Assembly: GCF_001678905.1 (NCBI RefSeq)
Contig: NZ_CP012117.1
Coordinates: 248,001-312,000 of the forward strand
DNA length: 64,000 nucleotides
Source of the DNA: Dermabacter vaginalis
GTDB taxonomy: Bacteria > Actinomycetota > Actinomycetes > Actinomycetales > Dermabacteraceae
Direction: 5' to 3'
The notes under the pieces were generated by a model. The model was not told the origin of the DNA. It made no database searches and saw only the letters and a list, made by a program, of their open reading frames with translations. Below, piece by piece: positions 7,728 through 16,610 of the stretch. A program made the translations under genes and the position numbers. Each line of letters starts with the position of its first letter. Positions within the stretch are counted from its first letter, which is position 1.

Positions 7728-10700
7728 ATGTTCAACAACCGCGCGCACAGTGAGGATCGAGTCCGACGGTTCCTCGCCGAACAACTCCCCGCGAGGCGCC
7801 ACCTCGATACCGCGCCCGTCACGATCGAAGCGTGGGAGGTGCCCGGCGAGCCCGTGCCCTTCGCCGAAGCGAAAGCGCAAAACTATAGCCCCATCGAGGT
7901 CGGCGCGCGCTGGGGTCGCCCCTGGTCGACCCTGTGGCTGCACGTGACGGGTGAGGTCCCCGAGGAGTGGGTGAGCGACGACGAACGCGACATCGAACTC
8001 CAGCTCAACCTCTCCTTCACGAACATGCCGGGCTTCCAGGCCGAGGCGCTCATCTGGAATACCGACGGCACGACCGTCAAGGCGATCAATCCCTACAACC
8101 AGTACCTCACGCTCGAACCCGGCACCACGAGCTTCGAGTACTACCTTGAACTCGCCGCCAACCCCAATGTCGCCGGCGACTGGACGTTTGCCCCCACGAC
8201 GCTCGGTGAGTGGGAGAGCGTGGGAGACGACCCGATCTACGACCTCACGGAACTTCGCCTCGCGTGGCGGTCGACAACCATCTGGGAACTCGAGCAGGAC
8301 GTCGTTGCCCTGAGCGGCCTCATGCATGAACTGCCCGAGGACAGCACGCGTCGCCAGGACATCCTCCGCTGCCTCGACGATGCGCTTGACGTCGCCGATC
8401 CGGACGATCTGCACGCGACGGCTCACGACGCGCGCGAGGTACTGCGTCGCGAACTCGACAAGCCCGCCAATGCCTCCGCGATGACCGTGATCGCGACCGG
8501 CCACGCCCACATTGACTCCGCGTGGCTCTGGCCCGTGCGCGAGACCGTGCGCAAATGCGCGCGCACCTTCTCCAACGTGTGCTGGCTCCTCGAACATTAC
8601 GACGACCTCACGTTCTCGTGTTCATCGGCGCAGCAGTACCAGTGGATCCGCGATTTTTACCCCGAGCTTTTCGAGCGCCTCAAGACACATGTCGCGAACG
8701 GTCGTTTCATCCCCGTGGGCGGCATGTGGGTCGAGTCCGACACAAACATGCCCGGCTCCGAAGCGATGGCCCGCCAGTTCATTCAGGGCAAGAGCTTCTT
8801 CCTTCGCGAATTTGGGCTCGAAACGACAGAAACCTGGCTGCCCGATTCCTTCGGCTATTCGGGCGCGCTCCCGCAGATCTGTGCGGCCGCCGGCAACACC
8901 AACTTCCTCACCCAAAAGGTCAGCTGGAACCAGTACTCGGTGTTCCCGCACCACACGTTCTGGTGGGAGGGCATCGACGGCACGACCCAGTACACGCACT
9001 TCCCGCCCGCCGACACCTACAACTGCCAGCTCACCGGCAAAGAACTCGCATACGTCGAGAAGAATTACAAGGACAAGGGCCGCAGCCACATCGCGCTCAG
9101 CCCGACCGGCTGGGGTGATGGCGGTGGCGGCCCCACGCGCGAGCAGCTCGCGGCGAGTCGCAGGGCCGCGAACCTCGAGGGTTCGCCGAAGGTCGAGTTC
9201 TCGAGCCCCACCGCATTTTTCGAGCGCAGCCGCGCCGAGTACGCCGATGCGCCCCGCTGGAACGGTGAGCTGTACCTCGAGCTGCACCGCGGCACGTACT
9301 CGTCGCAGATCCGGGGTAAGCAGGGCAACCGCCGAAGTGAAGCGCTCATGCACGACGTCGAGAAATGGAGCGCGCTCGCGGCACGCCTAGACGAGAGCTT
9401 TGAATACCCCTACGACGAGATCAACGAACTGTGGGAGAAGGTTCTCCTCCTCCAGTTCCACGACATCCTGCCCGGAAGCGCGATCGCCTGGGTACACAAG
9501 GAAACCGAGCACAACTACGAGGGCATCGCGGAGCGCGGCGAGGCGCTCGTAGAAAAGGCTCTCGACGCCATTGCGCGCGCTCGCGGCAGCGCGGGCGAGA
9601 GCGGCGGCGCGAGCGTGGGAGCGGGTGCCGTGACGTGCGAGGAGTCCGACGGCTGCTTCGCCCTCAGTAACGGTCACGTTTTCGCGCGGATTGACGGCGA
9701 AGGCCACCTCGTGAGCCTCCGCGCTGGCGAAAGCGGCCGCGAGCTCATTGCTCCCGGCGCCAAGGGCGCGCTGCTCCAGCTTCACCGCGATACCCCCAAC
9801 GCGTGGGATTCGTGGGACATAGACGAGTTTTATCGCCGTGTTGGTAGGGACCTGGCAGCCGTCGGACCCGTGAGCGTGGAGCGCGAAGGCGAGGCGGTGC
9901 ACGTGCGCACCACCTACGAGACTCGCACGGACGGCGTGCACACGAAGGAGCACCCGTACCCCGGAGCGCCCTCGAACGGGGCCGGCTCGAGGATCACGCT
10001 CACGTATGTGCTCGCCCCCGGCGCTAAGGGCCTCGAGATTGTGCTCGACGTCGACTGGCACGAGCGCAAGAAGGTTCTCAAGCTCGCGTTCCCGTTCGAT
10101 CTGCGTGCATCGCACATGGCGAGCGAAATTCAATTCGGGCACATTGAGCGCCCCATCCCTGTGAATACGATCGATGACTTCGGTCGGTTCGAGACGTGCG
10201 CGCACCGCTGGGTGCGCATCCATGAGGGGGGCCAAGCTGGCGCTGCTGTGTCCCTGTCGAACGACTCGTCGTACGGCCACGACGTGCGCCGATGCCTTCG
10301 CGAGAATGACGGTGGAACGACGACGATCGTGCGCGCGACCGTGATCCGCGCCGCCGAGTTCCCCGATCCGCGCGCCGAAGAAGGCGAGTATCGGATGCGG
10401 TACTCACTCGTGCCCGGTGCGTCGATCGCCGAAGCGATCGACGAAGGTGTGCGCCTCAATCAGGTGCCGCGCGATATCGACGAGGACCTTGTTGGTGAGG
10501 CGCTTGCGCGCATCGAGGGCGAGGGCACGTCGCTGCGAATCCAGACGCTCAAGCTTGCCGAGGATCAGTCGGGCGACGTGATCGTGCGTCTGTACGAGTC
10601 CGAGGGCGTGCGCGGCGAAGGTACCGTCGTGGTTCCAGGCGCGAAGGACATCGTTGCCGTGGACCTCCTCGAGCGTGAGCTCACCGAGGAATCGGTGCTG

Positions 10701-10787
10701 CACTACCAGGCGCAGCGCGCCGAGGGGGAGCAGATCGAGGTTGCGGCGCGGCCGTTCCAGATCGTGACCCTCCGCGCCCGTTTTTAA
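7728..10787 (+). CDS. GH38 alpha-mannosidase (copy 1)
   Basis: A 1019-residue cytoplasmic alpha-mannosidase, typical length for bacterial/Ams1-type GH38. I choose the ATG at 7728, with GAAAGG just upstream; the frame is open further 5' but that part overlaps the GH5 coding end. The zinc-binding start of the catalytic domain reads GHAHIDSAWLWP, with His261 and Asp263 as metal ligands. The likely nucleophile is Asp338 in WVESDTN, followed by TWLPDSFGYSGALPQI and a GGGGP loop. A beta-rich C-terminal domain follows with FGHIERP and SYGHDVR, also seen in copy 2. Its expected role is removing alpha-1,2/1,3/1,6 mannose from imported oligomannose; the exact linkage cannot be read from sequence. A strong hairpin follows the gene. 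Confidence 0.93.
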   Translation: MFNNRAHSEDRVRRFLAEQLPARRHLDTAPVTIEAWEVPGEPVPFAEAKAQNYSPIEVGARWGRPWSTLWLHVTGEVPEEWVSDDERDIELQLNLSFTNMPGFQAEALIWNTDGTTVKAINPYNQYLTLEPGTTSFEYYLELAANPNVAGDWTFAPTTLGEWESVGDDPIYDLTELRLAWRSTTIWELEQDVVALSGLMHELPEDSTRRQDILRCLDDALDVADPDDLHATAHDAREVLRRELDKPANASAMTVIATGHAHIDSAWLWPVRETVRKCARTFSNVCWLLEHYDDLTFSCSSAQQYQWIRDFYPELFERLKTHVANGRFIPVGGMWVESDTNMPGSEAMARQFIQGKSFFLREFGLETTETWLPDSFGYSGALPQICAAAGNTNFLTQKVSWNQYSVFPHHTFWWEGIDGTTQYTHFPPADTYNCQLTGKELAYVEKNYKDKGRSHIALSPTGWGDGGGGPTREQLAASRRAANLEGSPKVEFSSPTAFFERSRAEYADAPRWNGELYLELHRGTYSSQIRGKQGNRRSEALMHDVEKWSALAARLDESFEYPYDEINELWEKVLLLQFHDILPGSAIAWVHKETEHNYEGIAERGEALVEKALDAIARARGSAGESGGASVGAGAVTCEESDGCFALSNGHVFARIDGEGHLVSLRAGESGRELIAPGAKGALLQLHRDTPNAWDSWDIDEFYRRVGRDLAAVGPVSVEREGEAVHVRTTYETRTDGVHTKEHPYPGAPSNGAGSRITLTYVLAPGAKGLEIVLDVDWHERKKVLKLAFPFDLRASHMASEIQFGHIERPIPVNTIDDFGRFETCAHRWVRIHEGGQAGAAVSLSNDSSYGHDVRRCLRENDGGTTTIVRATVIRAAEFPDPRAEEGEYRMRYSLVPGASIAEAIDEGVRLNQVPRDIDEDLVGEALARIEGEGTSLRIQTLKLAEDQSGDVIVRLYESEGVRGEGTVVVPGAKDIVAVDLLERELTEESVLHYQAQRAEGEQIEVAARPFQIVTLRARF

Positions 10788-10817
10788 CTGGATTCCATAG
10801 GGGTTGTGGGGGTTTGA

Positions 10818-10847
10818 GCCCGCGGGTGGAGAGATCTGCCCGCGGGC
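10818..10847 (+). terminator. Hairpin after GH38 copy 1
   Basis: GCCCGCGGG and CCCGCGGGC form a perfect nine-base stem around a 12-base loop, 30 bases after the GH38 stop. The following stretch is only moderately T-rich, so termination may be weak. Confidence 0.5.
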
Positions 10848-10888
10848 CTTCAGTCTTCCGCGTGGCTGAGGAGGCATGTACACTTAAC

Positions 10889-10900
10889 TTTAGCGGTTTA
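10889..10900. promoter_or_regulatory. Candidate LacI operator upstream of sugar ABC operon
   Basis: TTTAGCGGTTTA (reverse strand TAAACCGCTAAA) resembles the palindrome at 6399-6410 and is flanked by TTAAC and GTTA, extending the dyad. It lies about 55 bases before the binding-protein start, where a promoter is expected. A half-similar site (GCGCGGTTTA) occurs at 23261-23270 before GH38 copy 2. Confidence 0.45.
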
Positions 10901-10953
10901 GTTATCACCGGTTCGGTGCCGCTCACGACATCTCAAGGAAGAGGTACACGGCA

Positions 10954-12234
10954 ATGAAAACAACTCGTCGCGCGGTTCTCGGTGCGGGCGTGGGGCTCAT
11001 GGGGCTCACCCTCGCGGGATGCGGTCTGAGCGGTGGCGGCGGCAGCGCCGAACAGGAGAAGGCCGCCAAGGAAGCCAAAGAGGGCAAGGTTGAGGGCGAG
11101 ATTTCGTTCCAAACCTGGTCGCTCAAGAACGAAAAGTTCACCCCCTACTTTGAAGACCTCGTCGCGAGGTTCGAGAAGGAGAACCCCGGCGTCAAGGTGA
11201 AGTGGATGGACCAGCCGGGCGAAGGCTATGAGGACAAGCTTCTTGGGCAGGCAAACTCCGGTGCGCTCCCAGACGTCGTCAACGTTCCGCCGAACTTCGC
11301 GTACTCGCTCGCGAAAAACGGCATGCTCCTCGACCTCGCGAAGGCCGACGAGAAGCTCAAAGACGTGTACGTCGAGGGCGGCGTTAAGGCCTACGAAATG
11401 CCGGGAATCGACGGCAGCTATGGCTATCCCTGGTACCTCGGTACCGACATGTCCTGGTGGAACATCGATGCGCTGAGCAAGTTTGGCGTGAGCGAAGATT
11501 CGCTGCCCACAAACTTCGACGAGCTCTACGACCTGGCCATGGAAGCCGCCAAGCAAGGGGGATCCGCCCCGATCATCTCCTCGCTCCCCGAAATCATCAT
11601 CACCTCTGGTGACGACGGCAAGTTCAACTTCAACACCGACGAAAACGTTGATTTCCTCCAGAGGTACGTGGAGCTGTACAAGGCCAAGGCCATGCCGGTC
11701 GAAGTGCTGAGCGATAACTACACGGGCAACGCTCAGCTGTATAAGCAGGAGAAAGTCCTCTGGACGACCGCGACCTCGAGCTACCCCACCGAGCTCAAGA
11801 CCGATAACCCCGGCCTCATCGACAAGACTGTCGTGACGAAGCGCATGGGAGAGCCGCCACTCTTCGTGCAGGGCATTGCCGTATCGGCGAAATCGAAGGC
11901 TCCTGCCGCGGCGCTCGCCTTCGCGAAGTTTGCGACGAACACTGAGAACCAGATCGAATTCGTCAAGCTCGCACAGGGCTTCTTGCCCGGCACGAAAGAA
12001 GCGGCGGCGGATCCCAGCAAGTTCGCCGAGAAATCCGACATCGAGCTGCAGAACAAGGCTGTTGAGCTCGCCGCGGAGTCGATGAAGACCGCAGTCGACC
12101 CCACGAATGTCATGTGGACCGAAGACATGAAGACAAACATGGGCCAGCAAATGGCGCTCGCGATGCGTGGCGACATCACGGCGAAAGAGGCGCTCGACGC
12201 CGCCGTGAAGTACGGCAACGATCAGCTCAGCTGA
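10954..12234 (+). CDS. Sugar ABC transporter substrate-binding lipoprotein
   Basis: A 426-residue family-1 binding protein anchored by lipidation. The N-terminus reads MKTTRRAVLG, then a hydrophobic segment and the lipobox LAGC near residue 22. The twin Arg suggests Tat export. A short Glu/Lys-rich linker follows, then the ligand-binding fold (EISFQTWSLKNEKFTPYF...). GGAAGAGG precedes the ATG. It heads an operon with two permeases, and a strong hairpin separates it from them, which would let the binding protein be made in excess. Position next to GH38 suggests a glycan substrate. It is not closely similar to the other four binding proteins in this window. Confidence 0.9.
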   Translation: MKTTRRAVLGAGVGLMGLTLAGCGLSGGGGSAEQEKAAKEAKEGKVEGEISFQTWSLKNEKFTPYFEDLVARFEKENPGVKVKWMDQPGEGYEDKLLGQANSGALPDVVNVPPNFAYSLAKNGMLLDLAKADEKLKDVYVEGGVKAYEMPGIDGSYGYPWYLGTDMSWWNIDALSKFGVSEDSLPTNFDELYDLAMEAAKQGGSAPIISSLPEIIITSGDDGKFNFNTDENVDFLQRYVELYKAKAMPVEVLSDNYTGNAQLYKQEKVLWTTATSSYPTELKTDNPGLIDKTVVTKRMGEPPLFVQGIAVSAKSKAPAAALAFAKFATNTENQIEFVKLAQGFLPGTKEAAADPSKFAEKSDIELQNKAVELAAESMKTAVDPTNVMWTEDMKTNMGQQMALAMRGDITAKEALDAAVKYGNDQLS

Positions 12235-12238
12235 GACC

Positions 12239-12279
12239 AAAGGTCGGGCGAAGCTCAAGGGGGCTTCGCCCGACCTTTT
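12239..12279 (+). terminator. Intra-operon hairpin/attenuator between SBP and permeases
   Basis: AAAGGTCGGGCGAAGC pairs perfectly with GCTTCGCCCGACCTTTT around an eight-base loop, ending in four T. It starts five bases after the binding-protein stop and 32 bases before the permease start. Such a site commonly protects the upstream mRNA 3' end and lowers permease expression. Confidence 0.8.
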
Positions 12280-12310
12280 CACGCCTCATCGTTGGAAGGG
12301 AAGAAGTAGC

Positions 12311-13195
12311 GTGCATTCATACAAGTGGTACGTGCCGTGGCTCCTCGTGGGACCCGCGGTCCTGTGGGTCGTCGTATTTGCTCTCTGGCCGTTCGTCAAT
12401 ACTGTGGTCTTGAGTTTCACGAATGCGCGCCCACTCACGGGCGGAACCTTTGTCGCTTTCGACAACTATGCAGCGCTCTTTAGTGATTCGCGCGTGTGGA
12501 CATCACTTGGGACAACGCTCCTCTTCACCGTCGCGTGCGTTCCCCTTCTGACGTTCCTGCCGCTCTTACTTGCCCTCCTCGTCCACCGCGTCATTCCCGG
12601 CATTTCGTTCTTCCGCACGACGTTCTATTTCCCGGTGATCGCGTCGGTCGTCGTCGTGGCCCTCATCTTCCAGTGGCTCTTCGACTCGCGCGGCGTGATC
12701 AACGAAACCTTGCAGTTCCTCGGCCTTGTCCAAGGGCCACTGCCGTTCCTGGCCTCGAGATGGGGCCTCATCTTCACGGCCGTCGTCCTCACCGTGTGGA
12801 AGGGCCTCGGCTACTACATGGTTGTGTACCTCGCGGCACTTGCCAACGTCGGCAACGAGCTCCACGAGGCCGCCGCCATGGACGGCGCGAGCGCCTGGCG
12901 CCGCTTCTGGTCGGTCACCGTGCCCGGCGTGCGCGGCGCCATGTTCCTCGTGAGCGCCCTCATCACCGTGAGCGGCATGCGCGTGTTCTCCGAACTGTAC
13001 GTGCTCTCGAAAGGCTCGGGTGGACCCGGTGGCGAGGCGTCGTCGCTCGTGATGCTTGTCCAGCAGGTCGGCTCGGGCCTCAACGGCAGGCTCGGATACG
13101 CGTCAGCGCTCTCCGTGCTGCTGTTCCTCTTCACGGTGGGGCCGCTCATCCTCGTGGCCTACCTCAACAACCGGCCAGATTCGAACGCGCACTAA
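12311..13195 (+). CDS. Carbohydrate ABC transporter permease, MalF/UgpA type
   Basis: A 294-residue membrane protein starting at GTG 12311 behind a purine-rich GGAAGGGAAGAAG. It has about six helices, the first at residues 7-30, and the EAA loop HEAAAMDGASAWRRFW around residues 177-192. It forms the transport channel with the next gene for the binding protein upstream. The distance to the next gene start is 13 bases. It differs clearly from the near-identical MalF-type copies further downstream, so it represents a separate importer. Confidence 0.9.
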   Translation: MHSYKWYVPWLLVGPAVLWVVVFALWPFVNTVVLSFTNARPLTGGTFVAFDNYAALFSDSRVWTSLGTTLLFTVACVPLLTFLPLLLALLVHRVIPGISFFRTTFYFPVIASVVVVALIFQWLFDSRGVINETLQFLGLVQGPLPFLASRWGLIFTAVVLTVWKGLGYYMVVYLAALANVGNELHEAAAMDGASAWRRFWSVTVPGVRGAMFLVSALITVSGMRVFSELYVLSKGSGGPGGEASSLVMLVQQVGSGLNGRLGYASALSVLLFLFTVGPLILVAYLNNRPDSNAH

Positions 13196-13208
13196 GGAAT
13201 TGAAGGGC

Positions 13209-14150
13209 ATGTCCACTCTTGAAACCGGGGCCGGCACCGTGAACCAGGAAGCCGTCGGAACCTCGCCTCGCACCTATCGCAACACGAACCGCCCGTGGCG
13301 CAGCAAGGAGTCAGGGGGGTTTCATAAGCCGACGCTTGCCGGGTTGATCGTGCGCTACGTTTTGCTCGTGGCGGTTTTCCTCGTGTCGGTGGGGCCGTTC
13401 CTGTGGCAACTCAGTACGAGCTTCAAAGGCCCGAGAGACCCGATCTACCAGTTCCCGCCGTCGCTCATCCCCAGCGATTTCACGCTCCACAACTATGTGG
13501 AGGTCGCCAACACTGTTCCGATTCTTGGCTACGCGTGGCATTCGCTCATCGTTGCCGTGACGCTGGCGATTGCGAATGTCGTGTTCTCGACCCTTGCGGG
13601 TTATGCCCTCGGGTGCCTCAGATTCAAGGGCAAGAAGATTGCTCTGGGGATCCTCTTTTCCACGCTCCTTTTGCCCGGCGAAGTAACGCTTATGAGCCAG
13701 TTCCTCACGATCAAATCGCTGGGCCTCGCCGACTCGCTCGCGGGCGTTGTGCTTCCCGGCCTGATCGGCGCAGTCAACGTCCTGCTCATGATGGCGGCGT
13801 GCCGCTCGATTCCGCCGGCGCTGCTCGATGCTGCCGTGATCGATGGTGCGAGCACCTGGCAGATCATCACGCGTGTGGTGTGGCCGAACGTTCGCGGCAT
13901 GGCGAGCGTCGTTGCGATCTTCGCGTTCATCGGTGGGTGGGATGACTTCCTGTGGCCGCTGCTTGTGCTGAGCGATCCCGATAAATACACGCTCACCGTG
14001 GGTATGCAGTATCTCAACTCGAACTTCGGTTCGAACCCGCGCGTGATTGCTGCGGGCACCATGATTGCGCTCGTGCCGATTATTATCTTCTTCGCCGTAT
14101 TCCAGCGTTTCTTCTTCAAAGGAGTGGAGGACGGCGCCGTCAAGGGATAG
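13209..14150 (+). CDS. Carbohydrate ABC transporter permease, MalG type
   Basis: A 313-residue membrane protein. I start it at the ATG at 13209 (GAAGG upstream); the reading frame is open further 5' but only as an overlap with the preceding permease. A hydrophilic N-terminus of about 45 residues precedes the first membrane helix (YVLLVAVFLVSVGPFLW). The EAA loop is LDAAVIDGASTWQIITRV. It completes the SBP-MalF-MalG set at 10954-14150. As with the other sugar importers here, the ATPase must be supplied from elsewhere. Confidence 0.9.
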   Translation: MSTLETGAGTVNQEAVGTSPRTYRNTNRPWRSKESGGFHKPTLAGLIVRYVLLVAVFLVSVGPFLWQLSTSFKGPRDPIYQFPPSLIPSDFTLHNYVEVANTVPILGYAWHSLIVAVTLAIANVVFSTLAGYALGCLRFKGKKIALGILFSTLLLPGEVTLMSQFLTIKSLGLADSLAGVVLPGLIGAVNVLLMMAACRSIPPALLDAAVIDGASTWQIITRVVWPNVRGMASVVAIFAFIGGWDDFLWPLLVLSDPDKYTLTVGMQYLNSNFGSNPRVIAAGTMIALVPIIIFFAVFQRFFFKGVEDGAVKG

Positions 14151-14301
14151 CAGTCCATGCGCCGCACGCGTTCGTGTACTCCTGATCGTCATCAGCGCCG
14201 GAATCGGTAAGCTGGGGAGACCTCGCCGGGGCCCGTGCCTTGAAAACGAGGTAACCCCAGCCGAGAGGACCGGTTGGCCCACGAGCGAGAGGATTGCGGC
14301 C

Positions 14302-15690
14302 ATGCACCCACCCGTGACGGTCACGAGCGAAATTCCACGCCGCGGGTTTCTCAGGGTTGCGGGTGGTGCCGCTGTGGCGCTTCCCCTCGGGATGCTCGCG
14401 GGCTGCGGAACTGAGCGCGACGCCTCGACACTGCGAATAGCTTTCCAGCAGTTCGGCTCCGACACGAACCTCCAGCGGTGGCTCGCGGGGGTTGCGGAGG
14501 CGTTTACCGCGAAAAACCCGGGCACGAGCGTTGAACTCGTGCCGATCGTTGCCGCGACGAACGACTACTTCACGAAAAACGAGCTGCTCATGGCCTCGCC
14601 GCGCAGCTGCCCCGACGTTGTCTTCGAAGATTCCTTCATTCTCCAATCCGACATCGCCGCCGGCTACCTCCAACCGATCGACGATCTCGTTGAAGCGTGG
14701 GAAGCCTGGGAAACCTTCTACCCGGCCTCCAAGGAGGCTGCCAAGGACCCCGAGGGGCGCGTGCACTTCATTCCCACGGAGACGGATACGCGCGGCATCT
14801 ACTACAACAAGAGAGTGTTTGAGAAGGCGGGGCTTCCCACCGAGTGGCAGCCGCGTACGTGGGACGACATTGCCGAAACCGCCGCGGTGATCCGCGACGC
14901 GAACATCGGTGCTACCGGGATGTTCATGTTCTGCGGAAAGGCCCAGGGGGAGACGGCCTCGATGCAGGGGTTCGAGATGCTCCTGTATGGCACAAAAGAC
15001 ACGCTCTACAACCCCGACACACAAAAATGGGTCGCGGGCTCGCAAGGGTTCATCGACTCTCTCGCGTTCTTCAAGCGCCAATTTGATGAGGGCCTTACGC
15101 TGCCCGTTGCCCGCCATTTCGACCCCAACCTCATGGATGCCGTGCAAGCCACGATGTTCCCCGAGGGAGAACTCGGCATTCTCGTGGACGGCTCGTGGAT
15201 TTCATTTCTCTGGGCCGAGGGGAGCCTTGCACCGTGGCCCACGTGGCCCGAGGACGTTGGCGTTGCTGCCATGCCCACCCAGCACGGCGAAACCCCGGGT
15301 TCTACGACGCTTTCTGGTGGCTGGGGCTGGACGATCCCCACGCACGCTCGCGACCGCGACATGTCGTTCGAGCTCATTAAAGATCTGTGCTCGCTCGAGA
15401 AACAGGTGCAGCGGAATATCTCCGGCGGCACTCTCACCACGAGAAGGGACGTCGCGATGAACGAGGAGTACAGGTCATATTCGCCGACCGTCGGATTCTT
15501 CACCGACATGCTCGAATCTGCGTACTACCGCCCGGCGTTCGCGGTCTATCCCGAAGTGTCGACCGCCCTCCAGGACACGATGGACACCGTGATGGTGGGC
15601 GACAAAACCCCCGAGCAGGCTGCGAAGTGGTACGACGCGAAACTCATCGAGCTCGTGGGTGAGGAGAACGTCGAAACCCGCAAAGCCTGA
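14302..15690 (+). CDS. Sugar substrate-binding lipoprotein, orphan paralogue of the EndoH-linked SBP
   Basis: A family-1 binding protein of 462 residues starting at the ATG at 14302 (GAGAGGA upstream); the longer open frame to 14065 overlaps the previous gene. N-terminus: IPRRGFLR twin-arginine motif, hydrophobic core, lipobox LAGC. It closely matches the binding protein at 1430-2818 along its whole length (shared blocks include GWGWTIPTHARDR and MVGDKTPEQAA). It has no permeases of its own: upstream is a complete unrelated ABC set and downstream are convergent genes. It probably delivers a related glycan to the permeases at 1-1433, or to the adjacent ones; the sequence does not decide between these. 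Confidence 0.88.
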   Translation: MHPPVTVTSEIPRRGFLRVAGGAAVALPLGMLAGCGTERDASTLRIAFQQFGSDTNLQRWLAGVAEAFTAKNPGTSVELVPIVAATNDYFTKNELLMASPRSCPDVVFEDSFILQSDIAAGYLQPIDDLVEAWEAWETFYPASKEAAKDPEGRVHFIPTETDTRGIYYNKRVFEKAGLPTEWQPRTWDDIAETAAVIRDANIGATGMFMFCGKAQGETASMQGFEMLLYGTKDTLYNPDTQKWVAGSQGFIDSLAFFKRQFDEGLTLPVARHFDPNLMDAVQATMFPEGELGILVDGSWISFLWAEGSLAPWPTWPEDVGVAAMPTQHGETPGSTTLSGGWGWTIPTHARDRDMSFELIKDLCSLEKQVQRNISGGTLTTRRDVAMNEEYRSYSPTVGFFTDMLESAYYRPAFAVYPEVSTALQDTMDTVMVGDKTPEQAAKWYDAKLIELVGEENVETRKA

Positions 15691-15730
15691 GCGTCGAGGG
15701 AGTAGTTGCCGCCGCTCATGAGGGAGTGGG

Positions 15731-16597
15731 CTAGGATTTCACCGCGCCCTCGGCGATACCCGCGATGAACTGCTTCGCGCCAATGATGAACACGATGATG
15801 AGCGGCACGACCGCGATCAGAGCGGAGGCCATGAGCATGCCGTAGTCGCTTCCGTGGGCTGTCTTGAGCTGGCTCAATGCGACCTGGAGCGTGAGTTTAT
15901 CGGGGTTCGTGAGCACGATGAGGGGCCACATGAAGTCGTTCCATGCGCCGATGAAGGTGAACATGCCAAGGAAGGCGAGGGCCGGCCTGATGAGCGGGAG
16001 GCACACGTGGCGGTACTGGCGCAGGAAGCCACAACCGTCGATGCGCGCGGCCTCGAGAAGCTCCGTTGAGATGGAGTTCGTGGCGTACTGCCGAAGCCAG
16101 AACACGCCGAACGCACTCGCGAGCGACGGGAAGATCAGGGCCTTGAGGTCGCCGGTCCAACCGAGCTTGCTCATGAACAGGAACTGCGGGATGCTCGCGA
16201 GCTGGGCCGGCAGAAGGAACGTGGCCATGATGATGAGGAAGAGGCCTTTTTTGCCGGGGAACTCGAACTTCGCGAAGGTGAATGCGGTGATCGACGAGAT
16301 GAAGAGCCCGAGCACCGTCACGGACAGGGCCACGACCAGGGTGTTGCCCATCGCCGCCCAAATGTTGATCTTCGAGGTGATGGTCTCGATGTTGGTGCCG
16401 AGACGATCGCCGGGAAGCACATCCGGCGGGAACTTGAAGATCGCGGACGACGGGTGGGTCGCGAGAATGAACATCCAGTAGAACGGGAACAACGAGACGA
16501 GCGCACCCGCCGTGAGCGCAATGTATTTGAGGATCGTGGTGATCCGGATCGGTTTGCGGCGGCGCACAATCGTGTTCGTATGAGTCTGAGCTGTCAT
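15731..16597 (-). CDS. Carbohydrate ABC transporter permease, MalG type (duplicate A)
   Basis: A 288-residue inner-membrane permease with six predicted helices, the first at LKYIALTAGALVSLFPFYW. The EAA loop reads LEAARIDGCGFLRQYRHV. AAGGGG precedes the ATG. From about residue 39 to near the C-terminus it is identical, as far as can be seen, to the product of 19823-20698; the first 38 residues and the last few differ. It is last in the operon SBP(17537)-MalF(16611)-MalG. Identity that stops sharply near the 5' end fits a recent duplication or gene conversion. Confidence 0.9.
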   Translation of the reverse strand: MTAQTHTNTIVRRRKPIRITTILKYIALTAGALVSLFPFYWMFILATHPSSAIFKFPPDVLPGDRLGTNIETITSKINIWAAMGNTLVVALSVTVLGLFISSITAFTFAKFEFPGKKGLFLIIMATFLLPAQLASIPQFLFMSKLGWTGDLKALIFPSLASAFGVFWLRQYATNSISTELLEAARIDGCGFLRQYRHVCLPLIRPALAFLGMFTFIGAWNDFMWPLIVLTNPDKLTLQVALSQLKTAHGSDYGMLMASALIAVVPLIIVFIIGAKQFIAGIAEGAVKS

Positions 16598-16610
16598 GTC
16601 GAGGCGCCCC

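Noticed and set aside
10933-12282. 449-codon minus-strand frame opposite the binding-protein gene
   Set aside because: It mirrors the lipoprotein gene and has no ribosome site or motif; the plus-strand gene has a lipobox and operon context.
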